43,761 bases of DNA from Fidelibacterota bacterium (GTDB taxonomy: Bacteria; Marinisomatota; Marinisomatia; Marinisomatales; UBA1611): positions 33,122 through 76,882 of the forward strand of contig PBAR01000011.1 in the NCBI GenBank assembly GCA_002718285.1, read 5' to 3'. The notes below the pieces were generated by a model that was not told the DNA's origin, ran no database searches, and worked only from the letters and a program-made list of their open reading frames with translations. Shown here piece after piece: positions 16,412 to 26,686 of this stretch (the stretch's first letter is position 1; the number at the start of each line of letters is the position of its first letter). Made by a program: the position numbers and the translations under genes.

Positions 16412-16910
16412 AAACGGGTTGGATCTTTTTCTTTAAAGAGTTTTCTGATTTCTTAGTCATCGCTAAAAGGGACGCTTCCATCAATTGATGCTGTACTCCA
16501 AAATGCATAACGGGGGTATCTACTTTTCGCCAACGTAGCCTTTCAAAAAAACGGACATTCTGCTTTTGGATATAAGCTAGAAACCTTTTAGCTCCGCGCT
16601 CGGCTACTATTATTTCAGCAAGCTTACATAATTTTACACCAATTTGAGTGTGGTGGGTTCGGTATTCTTTTGGAACAGCAAGACGGGAACCATACCAAAT
16701 ATTTTCACCTACTTGATGGCAACGAACAGTACTTATCACTTTTCGATCATCAGAATTAATGGCAGCAATATGAATGGCATTATCATCAAATTCATCTCGA
16801 TCTGTTTCTTTGAACATCTTTTGTTCTTTAACAAAAACAGAATAACGGATAGCGAAACATTGTTGGATTTCAGCATTTGTATTGACAATCTTGAAAATTA
16901 CTTTTTTCAT
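16398..16910 (-). CDS. GNAT N-acetyltransferase of the Nit1C/MSMEG_0567 type
   Basis: A 170-residue GNAT protein. N-terminal IQQCFAIRYSVFVKEQKMF and FDDNAIHIAA, then the acetyl-CoA region RLAVPKEYRTHHTQIGVKLC near residue 75-95, and KQNVRFFERLRWRKVD near 115, the usual last strand-helix of the fold. Its stop overlaps the AIR-synthase-like gene by 14 bases, mirroring the fused or paired GNAT-AIR proteins of Nit1C clusters. It follows the radical SAM gene by 20 bases. It would acylate a small amine made or used by this cluster. Confidence 0.84.
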   Translation of the reverse strand: MKKVIFKIVNTNAEIQQCFAIRYSVFVKEQKMFKETDRDEFDDNAIHIAAINSDDRKVISTVRCHQVGENIWYGSRLAVPKEYRTHHTQIGVKLCKLAEIIVAERGAKRFLAYIQKQNVRFFERLRWRKVDTPVMHFGVQHQLMEASLLAMTKKSENSLKKKIQPVYARS

Positions 16911-16930
16911 AATCGGCTTTAATTATTTAT

Positions 16931-18013
16931 TCACTCAAATGCTGCTATGCCTGAGCAAGCACCACAACGTGCGCAACCAGCTTTGCTATTCCTGTAGGCT
17001 AGATCAAATTCACGATTATTTTTTGCTACCCGTAAATAAATTTGTTCCATCAATTTAGGATCCGGAGCCTGAACATTCTCCAGTGGTGTCCCCATAATAG
17101 GTCGTAGAGGTACTACAAAAGGATAGACCCCAAGCTCCGCAACCTGCCGGCATCCTTCAACGATTGAATCTTCAGTATCACCCAATCCTACGATAATATA
17201 AGTTGAAACTTGATTTCTCCCAAAAATACCAACAGCATATTTAAAAGATTCGAAGTATCGGTCTATACTTATCTGCGCTTTCCCTGGAGTAATTTTTTCT
17301 CGGATTTCCTGATTGAAACTTTCAAGATGAATACCGACTGCATCGACACCAGCTTCATACAGATATTTCATATCTTCTAAATCCTCTGGTGGCTCAAATT
17401 GGACTTGAATTCCCAGGTTAGGTGCTTTTTCTTTTAGTGCTCTAGTACATTCTACTAAATAATGGACCCCCATATCACGATAATTCATTGTACCAGTAGT
17501 CATAATCATATGCTTTACACCATCCAAACGGACTGCTGCTTCAGCCACTTCCGCTAATTGTTCAGGAGTTTTTAAACTAATAGTCAAATCATTATCTAGA
17601 GAATTTTCAATAGCACAAAATTGGCATCGTTCTCCTTCTCGCCGCCAGCGGATACAACGCTGGGAAACAGTAGTTGCAAGAACATCCGTACTATGCAAAA
17701 CTGCTATTTTTTTATATGGTATACCATCTTTCGTTTTTAATTCATAGAACTTGGGGGATGATACAAATTCAACTGGCATAACATTGTTCCCGTTTTGAGT
17801 AACTGCATACTTTCCATCTTTATTTCTAGTAACAAGATAGGGTGATTCCTGAGCAAATCCCCCCAGTGTCGGTACCATTGCAGGAACCCCATCCAACAAA
17901 AAAGCTTTATCATCAGAAGGCCCTGCCCCTCCGCATCTTCCAGGGTCACTTAAAGGAGCGTCTATTCGCGCTCCAAAACTTTGCAGTTCAAGAAGAATTT
18001 TTTTCTTATCCAT
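16931..18013 (-). CDS. Radical SAM protein, MSMEG_0568 family (Nit1C)
   Basis: A 360-residue protein with biotin-synthase-like layout. The SAM-cluster cysteines are C120, C130 and C133 in the pattern C-x9-C-x2-C, wider than the standard C-x3-C-x2-C. It also has GRCGGAGPSDD at 25-35, QFEPPEDLEDM near 225, a GLGDTEDSIVEG turn near 275, and a C-terminal cysteine group GCARCGACSG near 346-355 that could hold an auxiliary Fe-S cluster. These features fit the radical SAM protein of Nit1C nitrilase clusters. The usual nitrilase gene is absent; upstream is a 297-base gene-free gap and then the MSMEG_0572-like gene. Confidence 0.87.
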   Translation of the reverse strand: MDKKKILLELQSFGARIDAPLSDPGRCGGAGPSDDKAFLLDGVPAMVPTLGGFAQESPYLVTRNKDGKYAVTQNGNNVMPVEFVSSPKFYELKTKDGIPYKKIAVLHSTDVLATTVSQRCIRWRREGERCQFCAIENSLDNDLTISLKTPEQLAEVAEAAVRLDGVKHMIMTTGTMNYRDMGVHYLVECTRALKEKAPNLGIQVQFEPPEDLEDMKYLYEAGVDAVGIHLESFNQEIREKITPGKAQISIDRYFESFKYAVGIFGRNQVSTYIIVGLGDTEDSIVEGCRQVAELGVYPFVVPLRPIMGTPLENVQAPDPKLMEQIYLRVAKNNREFDLAYRNSKAGCARCGACSGIAAFE

Positions 18014-18310
18014 TATAATTTCTCATCCGAATTTTCTACTATTGATTTCTTATTCAATATTGAATATTACTAATATAGAATCCCCTTAAAATAATAAATG
18101 AAATCAGTATAAAATTAATATTGGATTAAAATAGCTAATCTCTATTAAATGCGGTGGGTTATAGTGTTCACCATAACCCACAATTGTTTACAACGATATT
18201 TTAAATACCCCTGCAAAAAATTCACATTTAATATAACACATCAATTCACTCACTAAATTTCAAGCGAATAAATTCATAGATGTACTATCTACTATAAAAT
18301 GAGCCCAATA
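18014..18310. other. Gene-free gap at the expected nitrilase position
   Basis: No convincing coding frame on either strand. The gap holds a 28-base near-perfect palindrome (18154-18181). In Nit1C clusters the nitrilase commonly lies between the MSMEG_0572-like and radical SAM genes, which is where this gap falls. I could see no nitrilase remnant by eye. Confidence 0.6.
18154..18181. repeat. 28-base near-perfect palindrome
   Basis: Nine-base arms GTGGGTTAT and ATAACCCAC, perfectly complementary, enclose AGTGTTCACC, which itself contains GTG/CAC. It lies about 130 bases downstream of the MSMEG_0572-like stop and 141 bases upstream of the radical SAM start. No U-run follows on either strand, so a regulatory operator or RNA-processing hairpin is as likely as a terminator. 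Confidence 0.6.
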
Positions 18311-18796
18311 TTAAAGAGTCCATGTTGCTATAGTGAGAGCACCGTCACGCCAATGATCAATTAAAACATCTAGTACATCAAGAGGATGAAATGGTTTTAC
18401 ACCATCCATAATATCACTTTCACGCATACCATAAAGTGCAACCATAGCAAACCGGCACGCATGTATAGTGCCGCCTTCATTCATTATTGTGTCTAGCTGC
18501 TTATTCACCGATAGATTGCCGGGGAACCCCTCCACACCAACATCAGGGAAACCTCGTCCGGCTGCTGCCATTAAAACACCTGGACCATAAAGGCACAGGG
18601 TGGTATTAAATCCTTTACGTATTATCCGTGTTGTGGTCAGCATATTCACTAATCCAACTGAGCCCTCAAAAGGGACAGTGTGCATCATTATCAGGGCACG
18701 ATCGCCATCATTTGCTTGGTGATCTGGAAAGACTTTTTCATCTAGGTTTACTAGTCTATCACCGGGCTTTGGCCCTTCAACGTTTATCATTCCCAT
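18311..18796 (-). CDS. MSMEG_0572/Sll0783-like (nitrogen-starvation-response family) protein
   Basis: A 161-residue protein resembling the MSMEG_0572/Sll0783 family. Visible: RALIMMHTVPFEGSVGLVN near 33-51, LCLYGPGVLMAAAGRGFP near 67-84, and GGTIHACRFAMVALYGM near 108-124, with a DsrE-like overall pattern and a single conserved-looking Cys. In Synechocystis, sll0783 belongs to a nitrogen-responsive cluster with a nitrilase and the radical SAM, GNAT and AIR proteins. Its AGAGGAG ribosome-binding site is strong. Molecular function is not known for the family. Confidence 0.82.
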   Translation of the reverse strand: MGMINVEGPKPGDRLVNLDEKVFPDHQANDGDRALIMMHTVPFEGSVGLVNMLTTTRIIRKGFNTTLCLYGPGVLMAAAGRGFPDVGVEGFPGNLSVNKQLDTIMNEGGTIHACRFAMVALYGMRESDIMDGVKPFHPLDVLDVLIDHWRDGALTIATWTL

Positions 18797-18890
18797 GATT
18801 TTTTTCTCCTCTTATTGATTGTTTTCAAAATATTTCTAAAGAGGTATGTGGTAATTTTTAAAGTTTATAAATAATTAGGTTTTTCATAAA

Positions 18891-19742
18891 CTACCAGAAT
18901 TTGCTGTACAAACGCTCAGCATTATTCCAAAATATGTCATCCTTTAATTTTTCAGAAATTGAAGAACCTTCAATTTTCCAATATTCAGATGCAAAATCAC
19001 TCCATGGGACATCTGAACCAAATAAAACCCGGTCACCACCAATGCCTCGCTCTTCAATTTCCTTCAGTAACCAATTCGAGCCAAAACCTACTGACCATGT
19101 TAAATCAGTATATAGTTGATAACCTTCTTCCACTAGATCACAAAACTGAGGCACAAATTTAATGTGTCCGCTTACGCCTCCACCCATGTGGACCACATGT
19201 ATTTTATTGCGTTTACCATACTTCTTAATCATTGCTAAAGCATTATCAATATCTGATCCGCCGCTTGGACTTGTATGGATATGAATAGGCATATCATGTT
19301 CTGCTGCAGCATCCAGAATCATATTCCAAAGTTCGGAAGATTCCTTATCCCATCCTTCTGGATCCAGTGTTCCACCCAAAAGGCACGTGGCTTTTAATGC
19401 AATTAATCCTTTTTGACCAATAAGTTTTAGAGCTTCAATTGTTTTATCTTTATCTTTTGGTAAAGCCGAAACCCAGATGGCACCTAAAAGCCTATCGGTT
19501 TTTTCAGCACCTTCAGCAACAAGGGGGTTGAGCGTGAAAGGCTGATTTGAATCAGGGTAACCGTAGTTTGGCAGTACTAAAGCACGATCAACGCCGTGAT
19601 CATCCATACCACCTAAATATTCATCTATAGTGTCATAATCAGTTGTAGGCTTGACAGTTTCTGGCAACCCATAATATGCAAACCCTGGAACTGGACCTAT
19701 ATGGCTATGATTATCAAAAATTTTTTTCCGTATTATTTCCAT
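18891..19742 (-). CDS. Amidohydrolase (amidohydro_2/ACMSD-like family)
   Basis: A 283-residue TIM-barrel metal hydrolase. Metal-site motifs: DNHSHIG at 10-16 (H-x-H), MPIHIHTSPSGG near 150, VVHMGGGVSG near 183 and LFGSDVPWSDF near 240, the final Asp of the family. ACMSD-type members decarboxylate or hydrolyse small ring or acid substrates. It is the first gene of the minus-strand run, with AGAGAGG before the ATG, about 180 bases from the divergent HTH gene. It may supply the carboxyl- or amide-hydrolysing step that replaces a nitrilase, but this is speculation. Confidence 0.83.
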   Translation of the reverse strand: MEIIRKKIFDNHSHIGPVPGFAYYGLPETVKPTTDYDTIDEYLGGMDDHGVDRALVLPNYGYPDSNQPFTLNPLVAEGAEKTDRLLGAIWVSALPKDKDKTIEALKLIGQKGLIALKATCLLGGTLDPEGWDKESSELWNMILDAAAEHDMPIHIHTSPSGGSDIDNALAMIKKYGKRNKIHVVHMGGGVSGHIKFVPQFCDLVEEGYQLYTDLTWSVGFGSNWLLKEIEERGIGGDRVLFGSDVPWSDFASEYWKIEGSSISEKLKDDIFWNNAERLYSKFW

Positions 19743-19841
19743 AATTTATAGCCTCTCTTTCTTGATGTATATTTGGTTATATAAGATAAATATTTATTTT
19801 ACATTTTTCCACTGTTATTTTAGCAAGTTTCAAATATATTT

Positions 19842-19894
19842 GATACTAATAATTATAAAATAAGTACTATTAATTATAATTTATCAGTACTAAT
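19842..19894. promoter_or_regulatory. Triple operator-like repeats in the divergent intergenic region
   Basis: Three near-identical nonamers lie in a row: GATACTAAT (19842-19850), AGTACTATT (19863-19871) and AGTACTAAT (19886-19894), starting 21 and 23 bases apart, about two helical turns. A 12-base perfect palindrome CAAATATATTTG (19831-19842) touches the first. They sit between the amidohydrolase and the divergent HTH gene, a natural place for operators of that regulator. AT-rich DNA raises the chance of coincidence. Confidence 0.5.
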
Positions 19895-19922
19895 ATTGAA
19901 TTAAAGATACAGTAGAGATATA

Positions 19923-20138
19923 ATGAATCTTAAAAAATCAATCAAAACTGGCTTTGCAATTAGAGATAAAAATCAGGAGCAGCTAGCCAAATTTATTGGA
20001 AAGAAACAGGCCACTGTTAGTTATTATGCGAATGGACGAATCGATCCACCTTTATCTGTGGTAGTAAAAATTTCACAGTTTTTCGGTGTTAAGACATCAA
20101 CTTTTATCGAGTGGGGTGAGCATGAAATCGATTTTTAG
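19923..20138 (+). CDS. Small XRE-family HTH transcription regulator
   Basis: A 71-residue protein that is almost only a Cro/CI-type helix-turn-helix: EQLAKFIGKKQATVSYYANG at about 19-38 is the HTH, followed by IDPPLSVVVKISQFFGVKTS. There is no ligand-binding domain, as in small repressors. It is transcribed away from the 20-kb minus-strand run, with repeat-bearing spacer between, so it may repress that run, itself, or both. The following 397 bases have no gene. Confidence 0.85.
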   Translation: MNLKKSIKTGFAIRDKNQEQLAKFIGKKQATVSYYANGRIDPPLSVVVKISQFFGVKTSTFIEWGEHEIDF

Positions 20139-20535
20139 TAGGTTTTTTACTATTTTATAGTCCAATTATTATTCCTTAAAGATAAAATCGTTTGGTGTAG
20201 ATGTATGTTTGATTAATACGAATATTCTGTCGGAAATTATTTTTTATCAAGATTTTCTTTATAAAGTACCAAAAGAAAAATTCATTTAGCCTGTTTTAAT
20301 AAGATTGTGGCAATATGCCATTTAGGTTCAAATGATAAATAAAATCTGATAATTTTATTTATCTTATTTACCAATACTCAAATAGTAAGATATAAATCAA
20401 ACATTGCTTAGGATTTATTTTTTTAAAAAAAATATAAAAAAAGGAAACTCTATAAAGAACGACCTTTTCGAAAATTTTTATATCCAAACATAAAAGAACT
20501 TATTATTCCCCAAATCCTACAAGGCAGTAAACCCT
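20139..20535. other. Gene-free AT-rich stretch
   Basis: 397 bases between the HTH gene and the convergent LPP20-like gene. No tRNA, CRISPR repeat or convincing small ORF was seen. It contains a 12-bp perfect hairpin at 20334-20363, listed separately. Confidence 0.6.
20334..20363. terminator. 12-bp hairpin between convergent genes
   Basis: Arms GATAAATAAAAT and ATTTTATTTATC are perfectly complementary with a six-base loop. It lies between two convergent genes (ends 20138 and 20536), where a bidirectional terminator is expected. The stem is almost all A-T and there is no GC-rich core or long U-run, so it is weak as an intrinsic terminator. Confidence 0.4.
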
Positions 20536-21381
20536 TTATTGAAGTAGAACGAGAACTTTGCAATCACTTAAAAGACCAAATTTTTTATCAGCATCCCTTA
20601 TACGATCGGCATCAGTATTGGAGACCATAAGGTTAATATCATCAGAACTTGTTTTTACTTCTATCATCATAGGGTTTTTCCCTACTCTGCGAATTACATT
20701 TCTATCATCCATAGAATGAGCATATCCTATTGGACCCCTATTGACAGAACGGGAGCGTGTATAATGCCGTGGACCATATACTAAATTGTAATCTTCATTA
20801 AAAATCTTAGGCACCATTGCGGGGATATGGTATACATTCCTAGCATCTATTACAATTCCTGAAACCCGTTGACTCTTAGGAACAGCAGAACGTGTTTTCA
20901 GATATGCTGGCTGGGACAAATTCTCTTTAAGATACCCGTCTGAATCAACAAGAATTTCTGCTAATCCAGACATTTTAATAGCCAAAGCAATAGCTATTTG
21001 ACTTTCTTCGAGGTATTCTATTTCACCTTGTTGAAAGGCACTACTAACCAAAGATTCGATTCTACTTTCAATCAAACGATCGCTAATCATTAACTCATTA
21101 ACTGTACGGCCATCAAAGTTAACCTGTTTAATTAAATCTACAAGATTTTCACGGGCACGGGCACGGGCTTCAGCTTTTGATAGCTTAAGGTTTACTCCTA
21201 TTACATCGAGGCTACCATCTCCAGTTTTCTTTTCTTCAATATCAGCAGTTCCCCGGCAAACAATAACACGATTTGCATAATCAATAAAACCACTTTCAGA
21301 ACGGACAACAGAAGTTCTATAACCGCCAATTGCAAAAAGATTACAATAAAACAAAAAAGAAATTAGTGCAAATCTTAGCAT
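20536..21381 (-). CDS. Exported LPP20-like protein
   Basis: Started at ATG 21381, with AGGA about 6 bases upstream, not the upstream in-frame start at 21414; this gives 281 residues beginning with a signal peptide MLRFALISFLFYCNLFAIGG. The middle resembles LPP20/FlgT-type proteins: RVIVCRGTADIEEK, SKAEARARARENLVDLIKQV near 85-105, and an acidic helix ESRIESLVSSAFQQGEIEYL. The tail has VIDARNVYHIPAMVPKIF. Probably a periplasmic or surface protein. The start region faces the divergent plus-strand gene with only about 40 bases between. The family link is tentative, export likely. Confidence 0.65.
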   Translation of the reverse strand: MLRFALISFLFYCNLFAIGGYRTSVVRSESGFIDYANRVIVCRGTADIEEKKTGDGSLDVIGVNLKLSKAEARARARENLVDLIKQVNFDGRTVNELMISDRLIESRIESLVSSAFQQGEIEYLEESQIAIALAIKMSGLAEILVDSDGYLKENLSQPAYLKTRSAVPKSQRVSGIVIDARNVYHIPAMVPKIFNEDYNLVYGPRHYTRSRSVNRGPIGYAHSMDDRNVIRRVGKNPMMIEVKTSSDDINLMVSNTDADRIRDADKKFGLLSDCKVLVLLQ

Positions 21382-21423
21382 TTTATGTCCTATATACACG
21401 GACAAAAATACCATAAAAGGAAT

Positions 21424-22443
21424 ATGTTAAGCAACTCTCCCAAATTATTAATTGTACGTAACTTTATTATGATGATATTTTGGAAGAAATTTATATTAAT
21501 TCTGTCAACATTATTTATTTCATGTGTGCAAAATAAGATTTTCATTCATGTTTCACCTGATGGAAAAAGTTTTTTCAAATTCGAGAGCTTAGGAGATTCT
21601 ATTGATATATGTGATAATGATTTTGTTCATCCTTATCATTTGAAGAGTTGGGTAACAGAAATATCAAAGGTTAAAACTGATAATAAAACTAACTGGAGGA
21701 GAATTACAAAAGGATTAGTAAATGATTCAATTATTATAATGGATGTTCCTGGCCCCAATGAAATGAAGTATGAATTTCATCAATTCAATATATCAAACTG
21801 GTATAAAGAAACTTACGATGTGAAAATCATTATCCAAGGACGAAAGATTAAACAAGATTATCCTAAACTTTATAATGCAATTCTAACTGATAAAATGGAT
21901 AGTCTGGAATGGCTCCCAGAAGCATTGACAGTATTAATGCATAAAGGATTAAACGATATTAGCCATGATTCAATATCACCTGAACAATCATTATGGAACC
22001 GTAGATTGGTTAATCATTTAAAAAATTCTTTTGCAAAACATTCATCCTATAATGATTTAAAAAAAATTTATAGAGATCGAACTGGTTTTTTAAATAATAT
22101 CCTCTCTCCTTTTAATATCTCTCCTGCTTTATTAGATGAACTTTCCTATTATATGGAAATACATGAAAATTTCCTTCGAGCTTCACTAAACTTAAAAGAC
22201 GATTCATTTACATGGAAATTTTTACTTCCAGGACAGGTACTAAATACTAATGCAACAAGATTATTAGGAGATACGCTTGTGTGGGAATTTGGGTTAGACT
22301 CACTACTTTCACAAAAGTACACACTTTATGGTTCTTCAGTAATATATAGAGAAGATAAAATTAATATTTTCTTAATTTCTAAATTAATGATTGGAGTTAT
22401 CCTATTAATAACTATATGGTTTTTCACAAAAAAGATTTTTTAA
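21424..22443 (+). CDS. Unrecognised predicted lipoprotein/membrane protein
   Basis: 339 residues from ATG 21424 (AAAAGG just upstream); ATGs at 21469 and 21472 are alternative starts that place the export signal at the N terminus: FWKKFILILSTLFISC, whose last Cys could be lipidated. The body is polar, with no known domain. A second hydrophobic stretch LISKLMIGVILLITIWFF at the C terminus, followed by KKIF, looks like a membrane anchor. Its end overlaps the next gene by 28 bases. Function unknown. Confidence 0.6.
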   Translation: MLSNSPKLLIVRNFIMMIFWKKFILILSTLFISCVQNKIFIHVSPDGKSFFKFESLGDSIDICDNDFVHPYHLKSWVTEISKVKTDNKTNWRRITKGLVNDSIIIMDVPGPNEMKYEFHQFNISNWYKETYDVKIIIQGRKIKQDYPKLYNAILTDKMDSLEWLPEALTVLMHKGLNDISHDSISPEQSLWNRRLVNHLKNSFAKHSSYNDLKKIYRDRTGFLNNILSPFNISPALLDELSYYMEIHENFLRASLNLKDDSFTWKFLLPGQVLNTNATRLLGDTLVWEFGLDSLLSQKYTLYGSSVIYREDKINIFLISKLMIGVILLITIWFFTKKIF

Positions 22444-22865
22444 TCCAGATACATTTATGTATTATAATGTTAGCGACTGGAACAGTTTATTGTGACTCTA
22501 CCAAATATGCTGATAATAAAATCATTATACTATTAAAACAACATTTTAACTCACTACAAAAAGGGCCAACTTATCTAGGACAAAGCATATATGAAGATAA
22601 TAATCAAAGAATATTCCAATTAGAGATAAGCTCATCAGAAGAAAAAATAAATGAAAATCTAATAAGTAGTTTTGAATTTTTATCAAAAATAAATTTTTAT
22701 GCTAGAAATCCTTATAAAAAATTTTTGTTAATTATCCATATAGATAAATATAATATTCCAGTGATCGCTAGCAGTAAATCTAAATGCTGCGAAGAATTCT
22801 TTATAAATAATGCAATGACGGAAAAACAGTGGAAAGATGAATGTCTCATACTGAAAACTTTATAA
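22416..22865 (+). CDS. Unrecognised small exported protein
   Basis: A 149-residue protein with a plausible signal sequence (DFLIQIHLCIIMLATGTVYC, possibly starting at an internal Met) and a soluble remainder. A short pair of Cys, KSKCCEEFF, lies near residue 123. It overlaps the preceding lipoprotein-like gene and is 13 bases before the next exported-protein gene, so the three are probably one transcript. No family recognised; the start is uncertain. Confidence 0.5.
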   Translation: MVFHKKDFLIQIHLCIIMLATGTVYCDSTKYADNKIIILLKQHFNSLQKGPTYLGQSIYEDNNQRIFQLEISSSEEKINENLISSFEFLSKINFYARNPYKKFLLIIHIDKYNIPVIASSKSKCCEEFFINNAMTEKQWKDECLILKTL

Positions 22866-22878
22866 CTAAAAAGTAGGT

Positions 22879-25358
<2,480 letters not shown>

Positions 25359-25382
25359 AATAATTAATCAGTAAGTTTGTGC

Positions 25383-25700
25383 ATGGATATGATGAAAATT
25401 GAAGAAGTAGTAGGAGATGTTATCCTTATTGTTCTAAATAACCATGAGCCACTTGAGAAAATTGGTATTGATCAAGATAAAATCTTTGTTCAGGTAAAAG
25501 GTTATGATGAAAATGGAATGTGGATCCATCATCCTAATTTTCAGGTACCTAATATTGCTGGAAAGGGTAGAGCTAAAACCAATAGAGCAGAAGCATCTAT
25601 TTTAATCCCATGGGCCTTTATAGTGTCTATCGTACATTTCCCTGGGGCAGAAGGATTTGATCTCCCCAGTCCATTTGATATAGATATCGGATTTAAATAA
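25383..25700 (+). CDS. Small conserved-looking protein of unknown function
   Basis: About 105 residues from ATG 25383; a TTG two codons earlier is less likely. The sequence is compact and mixed alpha/beta, with IDQDKIFVQVKGYDENGMWI and HHPNFQVPN in the middle and ASILIPWAFIVSIVHFPG near the end. It has no signal peptide and no family I recognise. It lies between ligA and the ABC ATPase gene, 6 bases from the latter. Confidence 0.55.
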   Translation: MDMMKIEEVVGDVILIVLNNHEPLEKIGIDQDKIFVQVKGYDENGMWIHHPNFQVPNIAGKGRAKTNRAEASILIPWAFIVSIVHFPGAEGFDLPSPFDIDIGFK

Positions 25701-25706
25701 TTACTA

Positions 25707-26633
25707 ATGCCAGAACCCGCTATCGAAATTTCGGGATTGACTAAATCCTATGGAGATGTACAAGCTCTTTCTGGAATTGACATAACAATAAAACAAGGGG
25801 AATTTTTTGGTTTACTTGGACCCAATGGTGCTGGGAAGACTACTACAATAAATATCCTTACTGGGTCAGTATTCCACGATAGTGGCTTTACTAAGGTTTT
25901 TGGTAAAGATACGGTTTCTGAGTATCGATTCACCAGGTCTATGATTGGTATTGCACCACAAGAGCTTTCAATGGACTACTTTTTTACTATTAAGCGTTTA
26001 CTATATTTTCAGGCTGGCTACTATGGAATTTCCGAAAAAAAAGCGAAAACTAACATTGAGAGCTTACTAAAACGCTTAGGGCTATACAAAAAACGTAATT
26101 CCCGTTTGCGCCATCTTTCAGGAGGTATGAAACGGAGATTCCAAATAGCTAAAGCACTGGTCCACGATCCAAAGATTATTATTTTAGATGAACCTACTGC
26201 AGGAGTAGATGTAGAGCTAAGAAGAGACTTATGGAAATACCTAAGAGATTTGCATAAAACGGGGAGAACAATACTTCTTACAACTCACTATATTGAAGAA
26301 GCAGAAATGCTATGCGAAAAAGTTTCTATCATAAATGATGGAAAGATATTAAAGGAAGGATCCCCAAAAACACTAACTCAAGAATTAGGAAAAGGGGGAA
26401 TTACTGTCCAGGTTAATCAAATTGGAGAGAATTTAGAAAAATATTTATCCGATTTCACTTATACCGTAGATGATAATCGTATTCATTTTATAGTAAAAGA
26501 CCCAGAATCATCATTACCAAAAATTATTCAAAAATTATCATTCACAAAATCTAATATTCAAAGTATTACTACAAACACATCCTCATTAGAAGATGTTTTT
26601 CTAAGTTTAACTGGTAAAGGAATTAATGAATAA
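25707..26633 (+). CDS. ABC-2-type exporter ATP-binding protein
   Basis: A 308-residue ABC ATPase: Walker A GPNGAGKTT at 38-46, signature LSGGMKRR near 139, Walker B IIILDEPTAGVD near 158, H-loop TTHYIEEAEM near 193, then the ~90-residue C-terminal extension of CcmA/NodI/drug-exporter ATPases. The permease follows 53 bases downstream. It powers export of an unidentified substrate. Confidence 0.93.
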   Translation: MPEPAIEISGLTKSYGDVQALSGIDITIKQGEFFGLLGPNGAGKTTTINILTGSVFHDSGFTKVFGKDTVSEYRFTRSMIGIAPQELSMDYFFTIKRLLYFQAGYYGISEKKAKTNIESLLKRLGLYKKRNSRLRHLSGGMKRRFQIAKALVHDPKIIILDEPTAGVDVELRRDLWKYLRDLHKTGRTILLTTHYIEEAEMLCEKVSIINDGKILKEGSPKTLTQELGKGGITVQVNQIGENLEKYLSDFTYTVDDNRIHFIVKDPESSLPKIIQKLSFTKSNIQSITTNTSSLEDVFLSLTGKGINE

Positions 26634-26686
26634 TAATACGAAAATGATTTATTTTTTTTCGAAAAATACAAACCTATAGCAATAAT

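Noticed and set aside
18014..18310. A decayed nitrilase pseudogene
   Set aside because: No stretch resembling nitrilase catalytic motifs (Glu, Lys, Cys regions) could be seen on either strand; the gap is AT-rich without long frames.
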